DNA from: Palsa-601 sp052146895
GTDB lineage: Bacteria; Actinomycetota; Acidimicrobiia; Acidimicrobiales; Bog-793
Assembly: GCA_052146895.1 (NCBI GenBank)
Contig: JBKQLZ010000045.1
Location: 1 to 6,266 of the forward strand
Direction: 5' to 3'
DNA length: 6,266 nucleotides
Shown: one piece after another, positions 1 through 5,148 of the stretch
How positions within the stretch are numbered: the first letter of the stretch is position 1
Layout of the letters: the number at the start of each line of letters is the position of its first letter
Notes under the pieces: generated by a model
Told to the model about the DNA's origin: nothing
The model's input: the letters and a program-made list of their open reading frames with translations, nothing else
Database searches by the model: none
Translations under genes and position numbers: made by a program

Positions 1-245
1 TGCTCGACATGAGCACGGAGTGGAAGGACTCCGTCTCGTCTGAGAACGTGTTCGAGGGTCACGATCGCAAGACGGGCGAGCTCAAGTGGACCGGCACCGC
101 CGTCGACCTCGTTTTCGGTTCGAACTCCCAGCTGCGAGCCATCTCGGAGGTCTACGGATGCGACGACTCGAAGGAGAAGTTCGTGCGTGACTTCGTGGCT
201 GCGTGGCACAAGGTCATGAACCTCGATCGCTTCGACCTCGCCTGA
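1..245 (+). CDS. katG: Catalase-peroxidase KatG, C-terminal end (5' partial)
   Basis: This is the last ~80 residues of a bifunctional catalase-peroxidase, a cytoplasmic haem enzyme that removes hydrogen peroxide. The reading frame is open to the left window edge (first whole codon at base 3), so the gene starts outside the window. Recognition rests on the family's conserved C-terminus: a LLDM-TEWK-like start, then FEGHDRKTGELKWTGT, VDLVFGSNSQLRA, an EVYG-D-KEKFV stretch and the terminal KVMNLDRFDLA before TGA. This part belongs to the C-terminal, haem-less peroxidase-like domain, which in known KatGs supports the architecture of the N-terminal active site. The catalytic Arg/Trp/His and the Met-Tyr-Trp adduct lie upstream and cannot be checked. 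The internal ATG at base 9 is not the start. It converges on the next gene with a gap of only 10 bases. Confidence 0.96.
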   Translation, partial: LDMSTEWKDSVSSENVFEGHDRKTGELKWTGTAVDLVFGSNSQLRAISEVYGCDDSKEKFVRDFVAAWHKVMNLDRFDLA

Positions 246-255
246 CCGACGTCAG

Positions 256-1032
256 CTACATACCAGGCGCCTCCAGGGCGTCCAGGTCTCGCTCGGCGTA
301 AATCCGGTGTTCCCACTCTTCGTTGAGGATGCAGAGCAGGCACTCCCGCACGGGGTAGCTGCGGGGCTCCGGCCAGCCTGGCCCCTCGACCGGTTCGGTG
401 TGTCCGTCAAGCGATGCGTCGGTCAGGCTCTCGATGACCTGGCGCACGGTGGACATCCGGCCGTGGCGCAGCTCGAGCACCGCGTCGAGCGAGGGTCGTG
501 CGGCGCGGTCGCGGGGCACCCCGGACGTGTCGGGCATCTCGTCCCACGGCAGGTCCAGGGGGTCCCAAGGCGACGGATCGCCGAGGATCGCCCGTCTGAT
601 CCATGAGTCGGTGGCGAACACGAGGTGGCGCAGGGTCTCGATGAACGACCACTCGCCGTCGACCGACTCCTGCAGCAGCTCAGGTTGCAGTCGGCGAGCT
701 CGTTCGACGGTCTCGACCCAGAGCCGCTCGAGGATGTCCCAGGCCTCGCGGAAGCCTGCTGGGTCTGTCGGGCGCATCTTCGACCGATGGCTATACCGCC
801 TGTCGAGCTCCGCGTTGACCAGGGGCCCGATGTCGACGCCATTGATCGTCAGATGCTCGATCTCGCCGTTGATGTCGGCGTCGTGCAGCTCGACGCCCCG
901 CATCACGACCCCGCTCAGGTCGACACCGCGGAACTGGGCGTCGGTCAGGTCGACGGCGCGGAACTCCGCGCCTTTGAGGTCCACCTGCTCGAACCGGGAG
1001 CCATGGAGATCGGTGCGAATGAATTCAGCCAT
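256..1032 (-). CDS. Pentapeptide-repeat / DinB-like (DUF664-type) fusion protein
   Basis: A 258-residue protein with two parts. Residues ~4-68 are pentapeptide repeats of the A(D/N)LXX kind, seen as successive blocks centred on TDL, VDL, VDL, VDL, VEL and ADI, which predict a short right-handed quadrilateral beta-helix. Residues ~92-250 form a DinB/YfiT-like four-helix bundle. It shows a conserved LRHLVFATDSWIRRA helix (His136), an LPWDEMP loop and the typical C-terminal ILNEEWEHRIYAERDLD helix (His242). In this superfamily such His residues can bind a divalent metal, and some members are thiol-dependent transferases, but no substrate can be read from the sequence. A likely third metal ligand was not identified with certainty. 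ATG at 1032 has no clear ribosome-binding site but has a TAGGGT box 6 bases upstream. It lies 35 bases downstream of the sigma-factor stop, on the same strand, and could also be co-transcribed with it. The fold is confident and the function unknown. Confidence 0.88.
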   Translation of the reverse strand: MAEFIRTDLHGSRFEQVDLKGAEFRAVDLTDAQFRGVDLSGVVMRGVELHDADINGEIEHLTINGVDIGPLVNAELDRRYSHRSKMRPTDPAGFREAWDILERLWVETVERARRLQPELLQESVDGEWSFIETLRHLVFATDSWIRRAILGDPSPWDPLDLPWDEMPDTSGVPRDRAARPSLDAVLELRHGRMSTVRQVIESLTDASLDGHTEPVEGPGWPEPRSYPVRECLLCILNEEWEHRIYAERDLDALEAPGM

Positions 1033-1038
1033 GCGCCG

Positions 1039-1044
1039 ACCCTA
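1039..1044 (-). promoter_or_regulatory. Candidate -10 box (TAGGGT) for a leaderless transcript
   Basis: On the minus strand TAGGGT is followed by six bases (CGGCGC) and then the ATG at 1032. This places the expected transcription start on or beside the start codon. TANNNT is the usual actinobacterial -10 form, and no convincing -35 box or Shine-Dalgarno sequence is present. Confidence 0.4.
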
Positions 1045-1067
1045 CTTTCACCTTCTGACGCTGAGAT

Positions 1068-1958
1068 TCACTTCTGCACCGGCTCCAGCGCGAGGACTTT
1101 GAGCGTCTCGGGGTCCGCGAGCAGCTCGATGCCGACCACCCGGCCACCGCGCACGGTGAAGCCGAACACCACCATCGGGCGGCCGCCGACCGACACCACC
1201 GCTCCGGCGACGCCGTCGACCAGCGTGAGCCTGGCGGCTCGGGCACCGCCGGCGAAGACGCGGGTGACGGCGTCGACACCGCGCATCTCCCGGCTCAGTG
1301 CCGGCGCCCCTGCGCTGGCTCTGCTGGTGGCCATTTCGACGGCCACGGCGTCGGCACGCAGCACCACGTGCGGGTCCAGGAGCTGCAACAGCCCAGCGAA
1401 GTCGCCATCGCGCGAGGCGGCGAGGAACGCCGCGACCACGTCGCGTTGCGTCGCGGCGGACGCGTCGGGGACTGCAGGGTCCGACTGCACCCGCCGCCTG
1501 GCCCGGCTGGCCAGCTGCCGGGCGGCGGCTGGCGTCCGCCCCATGATCGGGGCGATCTCCTCGAAGGGGACCGCGAACATGTCGTGCAGCACGAACGCCA
1601 GCCGCTCGGCCGGCGCCAGGGTCTCCAGCACCACGAGAAGCGCCAGGCCGACCGAGTCGGCGAGCAGCGCCTCGTCCTCGGGGAAGGTCACGGCCACCGG
1701 GTCGGGGGCCGCGTCCTGCGGCACCTCTCGTCTCCTTGCCCGGGCGCGCAGCGTGTCGAGGCAGACCCGGGCCACCACGGTAGTCAGCCAGCCGCCGAGG
1801 TTGTCCACGGCGCCGGCGCCGGCGCGGCTGAGCCGAAGCCACGCCTCCTGGACGGCGTCGTCGGCCTCGTGGCTCGACCCCAGCATCCGGAGCGCGACGG
1901 CCCGGAGGTGTTCCCGGTGAGTCTCGAAGCGTTGGGCGAGCAGGTCACGGTCGCTCAC
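1068..1958 (-). CDS. ECF sigma factor with C-terminal SnoaL-like domain (ECF41/SigJ-type)
   Basis: An alternative sigma factor that would direct core RNA polymerase to its own promoter class. With the GTG start at 1958 it has 296 residues. Sigma region 2 is at ~11-75 (FETHREHLRAVALRMLG, then DDAVQEAWLRL and GGWLTTVVARVCLD). Region 4 is at ~110-158 (LAPAERLAFVLHDMF, then FEEIAPIMGRTPAAARQLASR, the recognition helix). From ~168 there is a SnoaL-like domain (RDVVAAFLAASRDGDF, HVVLRADAV, VVFGFTVRGGRVVGIELLADPETL). In ECF41/SigJ proteins this domain replaces an anti-sigma factor and tunes activity. The usual WLPEP and DGGGK motifs are not seen, and the NPDKL position reads DPETL, so it may be a related SnoaL-tailed group such as ECF56. 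The frame also opens at GTG 2003, but that start lies upstream of the predicted transcript start. GTG 1958 has AGAGGA seven bases ahead. The gene is divergent from the VOC gene. Confidence 0.93.
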   Translation of the reverse strand: MSDRDLLAQRFETHREHLRAVALRMLGSSHEADDAVQEAWLRLSRAGAGAVDNLGGWLTTVVARVCLDTLRARARRREVPQDAAPDPVAVTFPEDEALLADSVGLALLVVLETLAPAERLAFVLHDMFAVPFEEIAPIMGRTPAAARQLASRARRRVQSDPAVPDASAATQRDVVAAFLAASRDGDFAGLLQLLDPHVVLRADAVAVEMATSRASAGAPALSREMRGVDAVTRVFAGGARAARLTLVDGVAGAVVSVGGRPMVVFGFTVRGGRVVGIELLADPETLKVLALEPVQK

Positions 1959-1985
1959 GGTCACATCCTCTGGTTCGCTGTCGTC
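1959..1985 (+). promoter_or_regulatory. Predicted ECF41-type promoter for the VOC gene
   Basis: GGTCACA (1959-1965), a spacer of exactly 16 bases, then CGTC (1982-1985). This agrees with the TGTCACA-N16-CGTC consensus that I recall for ECF41-type sigma factors, except for the first base. The predicted transcript start is near 1991-1994, giving a leader of about 47 bases to ATG 2040. The -35 box abuts the start codon of the divergent sigma-factor gene. The same motif recurs on the opposite strand in mirror position. Confidence 0.75.
1966..1971 (-). promoter_or_regulatory. Ribosome-binding site deciding the sigma-factor start
   Basis: AGAGGA on the minus strand sits seven bases before GTG 1958. 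It lies too close (one base) to GTG 1964 to serve it. GTG 2003 has no comparable site. Together with the promoter position this fixes 1958 as the preferred start. Confidence 0.6.
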
Positions 1986-2000
1986 ATACCCTTGACGACA
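1979..2000. repeat. Perfect inverted repeat, 8-bp arms, 6-bp spacer
   Basis: TGTCGTCA (1979-1986), spacer TACCCT, then TGACGACA (1993-2000). The arms are exact reverse complements. Each arm contains one CGTC -10 element of the two opposed ECF promoters, so the repeat is best explained as the centre of the promoter dyad. It could equally be read as an operator for a dimeric repressor. Confidence 0.8.
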
Positions 2001-2020
2001 CACACCGGGTCGATGTGACC
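1994..2020 (-). promoter_or_regulatory. Predicted ECF41-type autoregulatory promoter for the sigma factor
   Basis: On the minus strand GGTCACA (2020-2014), 16 bases, then CGTC (1997-1994). It has the same sequence and spacing as the plus-strand copy, reflected about 1989.5. The predicted transcript start is near 1985-1988, leaving a leader of about 28 bases to GTG 1958. Autoregulation by the encoded sigma factor is inferred from this match. Confidence 0.75.
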
Positions 2021-2029
2021 CACGACTCT

Positions 2030-2034
2030 AGGAG
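2030..2034 (+). promoter_or_regulatory. Ribosome-binding site of the VOC gene
   Basis: AGGAG five bases before ATG 2040. It overlaps the in-frame GTG at 2034, which argues for ATG 2040 as the true start. Confidence 0.65.
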
Positions 2035-2039
2035 TGACG

Positions 2040-2396
2040 ATGACCGGCTCTTCCACTCAGGGGATCAAGACCGTGCTGCATCCCGTGTCCGACCTGGCCA
2101 GGGCCAAGGCGGTATACGCCGCTCTCCTTGGCGTACCGCCGCAGGCCGACGAGTCCTACTACGTCGGCTTCGAGGCAGCGGGCCAGCACATCGGGTTGGT
2201 ACCGGGCGGTGGATCGCAGGGCATGACCTCACCGGTGGCCTACTGGCACGTACCGGACATCGAGGCGAAGCTGGCCGAGGTGACCGCCGCTGGGGCCACC
2301 GTGAAGGAGCCCGCGCACAACGTCGGTGGCGGCCGCCTGGTGGCCACCGTCACCGACCCCGACGGCAATGTCCTTGGGCTGCTTCAGGACCCATGA
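2040..2396 (+). CDS. VOC-family (glyoxalase/bleomycin-resistance fold) protein
   Basis: A 118-residue single-chain vicinal-oxygen-chelate protein, the usual size for a two-module VOC subunit that dimerises. Module one begins with IKTVLHPVSDLARAKAVYAALLG and ends near HIGLVPGGG. Module two begins with PVAYWHVPDIEAKLAEVTAAGATV and ends with VTDPDGNVLGLLQDP. Possible metal ligands are His14, His50 and His70. The glutamate common near the C-terminus of metal-dependent members is not evident (LLQDP), so a metal-independent or binding role is possible. The family includes glyoxalases, fosfomycin and bleomycin resistance proteins and dioxygenases, and the substrate cannot be told here. It is divergent from the ECF sigma factor and carries that factor's predicted promoter, which makes it the best candidate target. 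It converges on tetR with a 53-base gap in which I see no gene. Confidence 0.9.
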   Translation: MTGSSTQGIKTVLHPVSDLARAKAVYAALLGVPPQADESYYVGFEAAGQHIGLVPGGGSQGMTSPVAYWHVPDIEAKLAEVTAAGATVKEPAHNVGGGRLVATVTDPDGNVLGLLQDP

Positions 2397-2449
2397 GTAC
2401 TTGTCGGTGATCGAGGGCACGCATTGGGCGAGCTGTCGGCCGGTGAGGC

Positions 2450-3019
2450 TCAGCCGCCGCCGGCCATAGCGCGTAGCCCGGCCATGGACTCCCGCATGAC
2501 GTCGGCGAGGGCCCGGTCGTCGCGCCCGCTCGACCACCGTTCCATGGCGACGCGGAATACCGTCATTCCTGCCTCGGCCGCCAGGCTGGCTTGGGGCTCG
2601 CCCACGCCTCTCTCGTGCAGGGCGATTGCAACTGCCGCGGCATAGTCGGCCAGCTTCGCCAACTCCCGCTCCCGCAGTTCGGGGTTGGTGGCGATTACGG
2701 CTTGTCGCTCGCGGGACAGGTCCCGGCGGAAGTCGCCGAGCATGGTGGTGGCGGCGGCGAGTCCACAGGCCACCGCGTCGAGAGGCCCGTCTTCCGGGGG
2801 AGCGCCGGCCACGCCGGCCACGATCCGCTCTTGAAGGAGGGCAGATCCACCGAAGAGCACTTCTCGCTTGTCGGCAAAGTGCCGGAAGAAGGTGCGCTCG
2901 GTCAGCCCCGCTCGAGCGGCGATCTGCGCGGCTGTGGTCTGGTCGAATCCCCGTTCCGAGTAGAGCGCAAGAGCCGCTGCTTGCAGCCGCCCACGACTGT
3001 CCGGCTGCCATCGACCCAT
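2450..3019 (-). CDS. TetR-family transcriptional regulator
   Basis: A 189-residue repressor-type protein. The N-terminal DNA-binding domain (residues ~8-57) shows the family pattern: RGRLQAAALALYSERGFDQTT, then the helix-turn-helix AAQIAARAGLTERTFFRHF and ADKREVLF. The remaining ~130 residues are an alpha-helical, ligand-sensing and dimerising domain with variable sequence, so the inducer cannot be predicted. The length is normal for the family and both ends look intact. ATG 3019 has no clear Shine-Dalgarno sequence but a TAGGAT box seven bases upstream. It starts 42 bases after the response-regulator stop, so read-through from the two-component genes is possible besides its own promoter. Its regulated gene is not obvious. 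The neighbouring VOC gene converges on it and does not share its promoter region. Confidence 0.93.
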   Translation of the reverse strand: MGRWQPDSRGRLQAAALALYSERGFDQTTAAQIAARAGLTERTFFRHFADKREVLFGGSALLQERIVAGVAGAPPEDGPLDAVACGLAAATTMLGDFRRDLSRERQAVIATNPELRERELAKLADYAAAVAIALHERGVGEPQASLAAEAGMTVFRVAMERWSSGRDDRALADVMRESMAGLRAMAGGG

Positions 3020-3026
3020 ATCCGCG

Positions 3027-3032
3027 ATCCTA
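3027..3032 (-). promoter_or_regulatory. Candidate -10 box (TAGGAT) for leaderless tetR transcript
   Basis: On the minus strand TAGGAT is followed by seven bases and ATG 3019, which predicts a transcript starting at or next to the start codon. No good -35 hexamer is seen at 16-18 bases upstream. The dyad at 3039-3053 would lie in the -10/-35 spacer. Confidence 0.4.
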
Positions 3033-3038
3033 GGCGTT

Positions 3039-3053
3039 GACAGTCACTGACAT
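3039..3053. promoter_or_regulatory. Possible TetR operator
   Basis: TGACA-GTCAC-TGACA on the plus strand. The two TGACA units are direct repeats 10 bases apart, and the interior GTCA-G-TGAC (minus strand, 3044-3052) is a 9-base palindrome. Its position immediately upstream of the candidate tetR -10 box fits an autorepression site. The symmetry is short and could be chance. Confidence 0.25.
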
Positions 3054-3061
3054 TCGATATC

Positions 3062-3721
3062 TCAGCGCCCTGTCGCCAGGCCCGACTCATAGGCGATCAC
3101 TACGAGCTGGGCTCGATCTCGGGCGCCGAGCTTGGACAACAGGTGGCTCACGTGCGTCTTGGCCGTCGCGCCACTCATATGAAGCTCCTCAGCGATCTCC
3201 CCATTCGATCTCCCGCGCGCGATGAGCAGGAGCACTTCACGCTCTCGCGGCGTAATCATCCCGAGAGCGTCGGCATTCTTCATCAAGGGCGCAGCGCGGC
3301 CTGCGAACTCGGCGATGAGGGTCCTCGTGACGCTCGGAGCCAAGAGAGCGTTCCCCGCCGCGATCAGCCGGATCGCATCGAGCAGCTCCTCGGGTGGCGT
3401 GTCCTTCAAGAGAAACCCGCTCGCTCCCGCTCGGAGTGCGTCATAGACGTACTCGTCGAGGTCGAACGTCGTGAGGATCAGCACTCGCGTGCCTGCTCCT
3501 TCAGGAGCTCCCAGGATCTGTCTTGTCGCCTCGATCCCGTCCATTCCCGGCATCCGAATATCCATGAGAACGACCTCAGGTCGCAGCTGCCGGACTATGT
3601 GCACGGCCTCGATCCCGTCCGGCGCCTCGCCGACCACCTCGAGATCAGACGAGGAGTCGACAAGGACCTTGAAGCCGGCGCGGACGAGTGCCTGGTCGTC
3701 TACGACGACGACACTGATCAC
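3062..3721 (-). CDS. NarL/LuxR-type two-component response regulator
   Basis: A 219-residue cytoplasmic DNA-binding response regulator. The receiver domain (~2-118) has the acidic pair Asp8-Asp9, the phosphoacceptor Asp54 (VVLMDIRMPGMDG), Thr84 and Lys106 (GFLLKDTPPEELL), all in canonical places. The C-terminal LuxR/GerE helix-turn-helix (~154-216) reads ITPREREVLLLIARGRSNGEIAEEL, then ATAKTHVSHLLSKLGARDRAQ. The start is GTG 3721, and its GTGA overlaps the TGA stop of the kinase gene by four bases. There is no Shine-Dalgarno sequence before it, so translation is probably coupled to the kinase. It is expected to be phosphorylated by that kinase and to control transcription. The targets are unknown and may include this operon. 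Confidence 0.96.
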   Translation of the reverse strand: MISVVVVDDQALVRAGFKVLVDSSSDLEVVGEAPDGIEAVHIVRQLRPEVVLMDIRMPGMDGIEATRQILGAPEGAGTRVLILTTFDLDEYVYDALRAGASGFLLKDTPPEELLDAIRLIAAGNALLAPSVTRTLIAEFAGRAAPLMKNADALGMITPREREVLLLIARGRSNGEIAEELHMSGATAKTHVSHLLSKLGARDRAQLVVIAYESGLATGR

Positions 3722-4932
3722 GCTGGAAGGAGACTTTCGAAGGGAAAGCGGGCGAGAACCCGGAAGCCGCCCTCAGGTCGCGTCTCAGCTGAGAACGAGC
3801 CGTCGAACAGCGCGACGCGCTCGCGCATACCGACGATCCCATGGTGGGTCTCCTGACCTGCGCCCGTTAGTTGACCCGAAGTTGCGGGCGGCATCCCCCG
3901 GCCATCGTCGTTGACCTCGAGCACGAGTGCATCAGCTTCGTGGCGGATCTCGACCCGCACGGTCGTTGTGCCGCCAGCATGCTTCACGACATTGGTCAGC
4001 GCTTCCTGGACGATCCGGTAGATGGAAAGTTCGGCTGCCGGCGAAAGGGTCTCCACTGTCACGCCCTGGACGTCAAAGTCGACTTTGACACCGGCCGTTC
4101 TTACCTGCTCCACAAGAGCTTCGAGAGCGCTCCGGCCGTGCGGTGGTGCAATGGGAGCCGCCTCTTCGTCGTCTCGACGTAGAAGTCCGAGCATGCGGCG
4201 CAACTCGTCCAAGGCGGACCTGCTCGTCGCCTCGACCGCCGCGAGTGCCTTCTTCGCCTCGTCGGGCTGGTTGTCGATGACATGACGGCCGACACCGGAC
4301 TGCACCGCGATGACGCTCAGACTGTGCGCCACGACGTCATGCAACTCGCGGGCGATGAGGAGACGCTCCTCGGCGATGGTGCGCTGGGCCCGCTCGGCGA
4401 CCTCGCGTTGCTGCTGGGCTGCCTGCTCGGCGATCCCGGCGATGAAGGTGCGGCGTACTCGAACGCTGTCGCCGATGAACCAGCCCGCCACGACAACGAC
4501 GACCACTCCCGAACTCGCCCCGTGATGTGTGAGGGCGGCACTGGCTGACGCAAGCGTGAGCGCCGCAGTCGAGACGACGAAGGCCGGGAGCGACCGCCTG
4601 CGTTCGTACACCGACGCCACCTGGTAGATCGGAATTGCGACTAGTGGGTCGAGCGGGCCTTCGGCGAACGCAGTCGCCAGCCCGACCGAGACGGTCATGA
4701 GAACGAGCGCCGCCATCGGGTTTCGACGTCTGATCACGATCGACAGTCCCGTAATAGCGGCGAGTACGAACACCGGCGCTGAGCGATTGTGTCCTTTGAG
4801 GAAGGCCCAGTGGAGCGTCGTGAGTACTAGCAGCAGTGCGAGGCCGACGTCGATTGCCTGCAGTCGCCTCGGAGTGAAGCGAAGAAGCAACGGAAGGCGT
4901 GGGGTTGGCCGTATTTGATCCGATGTGCCCAT
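3718..4932 (-). CDS. DesK/NarL-type membrane sensor histidine kinase
   Basis: A 404-residue sensor kinase (from ATG 4932) that would autophosphorylate and pass phosphate to the adjacent response regulator. The N-terminal region has about five or six hydrophobic membrane segments between ~28 and 157, with no large extracellular domain. It thus resembles DesK-type kinases that sense the membrane or use small loops. A basic/Gln-rich linker (~158-185) leads to a HisKA_3 dimerisation domain with ERLLIARELHDVVAHSLSVIAVQ (His198). The HATPase domain follows, with EALTNVVKHAG (N box, Asn314), NDDGRGM (G1) and HHGIVGMRERV (G2). An in-frame ATG at 4968 would add 12 residues, with GAGGG only three bases before it. 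I prefer 4932 because a promoter-like TAGGGT lies seven bases upstream of it. The stop overlaps the regulator start by four bases. Confidence 0.94.
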   Translation of the reverse strand: MGTSDQIRPTPRLPLLLRFTPRRLQAIDVGLALLLVLTTLHWAFLKGHNRSAPVFVLAAITGLSIVIRRRNPMAALVLMTVSVGLATAFAEGPLDPLVAIPIYQVASVYERRRSLPAFVVSTAALTLASASAALTHHGASSGVVVVVVAGWFIGDSVRVRRTFIAGIAEQAAQQQREVAERAQRTIAEERLLIARELHDVVAHSLSVIAVQSGVGRHVIDNQPDEAKKALAAVEATSRSALDELRRMLGLLRRDDEEAAPIAPPHGRSALEALVEQVRTAGVKVDFDVQGVTVETLSPAAELSIYRIVQEALTNVVKHAGGTTTVRVEIRHEADALVLEVNDDGRGMPPATSGQLTGAGQETHHGIVGMRERVALFDGSFSAETRPEGGFRVLARFPFESLLPA

Positions 4933-4939
4933 GCAAATG

Positions 4940-4968
4940 ACCCTACTGAGCGGGGGATCCCTCGTCAT
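4940..4968 (-). promoter_or_regulatory. Candidate promoter of the two-component operon, leaderless
   Basis: On the minus strand ATGACG (4968-4963, like TTGACG) is followed by a 17-base spacer and TAGGGT (4945-4940). Seven bases later comes ATG 4932, so transcription would start at the first codon. This is the best-formed housekeeping-type promoter in the window. It conflicts with the alternative start at 4968, whose codon overlaps the -35 box. Confidence 0.45.
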
Positions 4969-5022
4969 CAGCCCTCGGTCGGTCTTTCTCGTACATTCGC
5001 GGATGTAGGCGATCTGCCGTAC

Positions 5023-5037
5023 GTAGCGGCCGGCTAC
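5023..5037. repeat. Inverted repeat in the gene-free stretch upstream of the kinase
   Basis: GTAGC (5023-5027), five bases, GCTAC (5033-5037). It lies within the 216-base stretch between the kinase start and the DinB-family stop (4933-5148), which holds no convincing gene. The site is about 90-105 bases upstream of the kinase start and might bind a regulator. It is short enough to be chance. Confidence 0.25.
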
Positions 5038-5121
5038 AACCGCAGCGGTACGCGACTGGTCGACTGTTGGGTGTTCACGCGGGCTGCCCGATTAGCCGCC
5101 CCTCCGATCGATCGCAGCCTT

Positions 5122-5138
5122 CGCTGAAGTAGTCAGCG
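5122..5138 (-). terminator. Hairpin just after the DinB-family gene, possible terminator
   Basis: CGCTGA (5122-5127), loop AGTAG, TCAGCG (5133-5138): a perfect 6-base stem 11 bases beyond the stop codon at 5149. There is no T-rich tail on the minus strand, so it is at most a weak or factor-assisted terminator. Confidence 0.3.
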
Positions 5139-5148
5139 TCTCGCGTGA

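Noticed and set aside
242..255. CTGAC-CGAC-GTCAG hairpin between the convergent katG and DinB-like genes
   Set aside because: The stem is only five bases, overlaps the katG stop and has no T tract on either strand. It is not enough to call a bidirectional terminator.
625..1920. Long open frame on the plus strand (431 codons) opposite the sigma factor
   Set aside because: It is Ser/Thr/Arg/Ala-rich with no domain pattern and crosses two well-supported minus-strand genes. It is the usual antisense shadow of GC-rich coding DNA.
2397..2449. Gap between the convergent VOC and tetR genes as a possible terminator or gene remnant
   Set aside because: Only weak GAGC/GCTC pairing with a long loop is found, with no T tract and no recognisable protein fragment.
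2229..3011. 260-codon minus-strand open frame over tetR and the VOC gene 3' end
   Set aside because: It is Arg/Gly/Pro-rich, out of frame with the intact tetR and runs antisense into the VOC gene. The part in the 53-base gap (SLTGRQLAQCVPSITDKY) looked protein-like, but I could not tie it to any family.
3037..3042. TTGACA on the plus strand, a perfect -35 hexamer
   Set aside because: There is no -10 box at 16-18 bases downstream, and it would drive antisense transcription through the response regulator. It is more likely part of the candidate TetR operator.
3143..3856. Plus-strand 237-codon open frame opposite the response regulator
   Set aside because: It lies antisense to a protein with every receiver and LuxR motif intact, and it shows no motif of its own.
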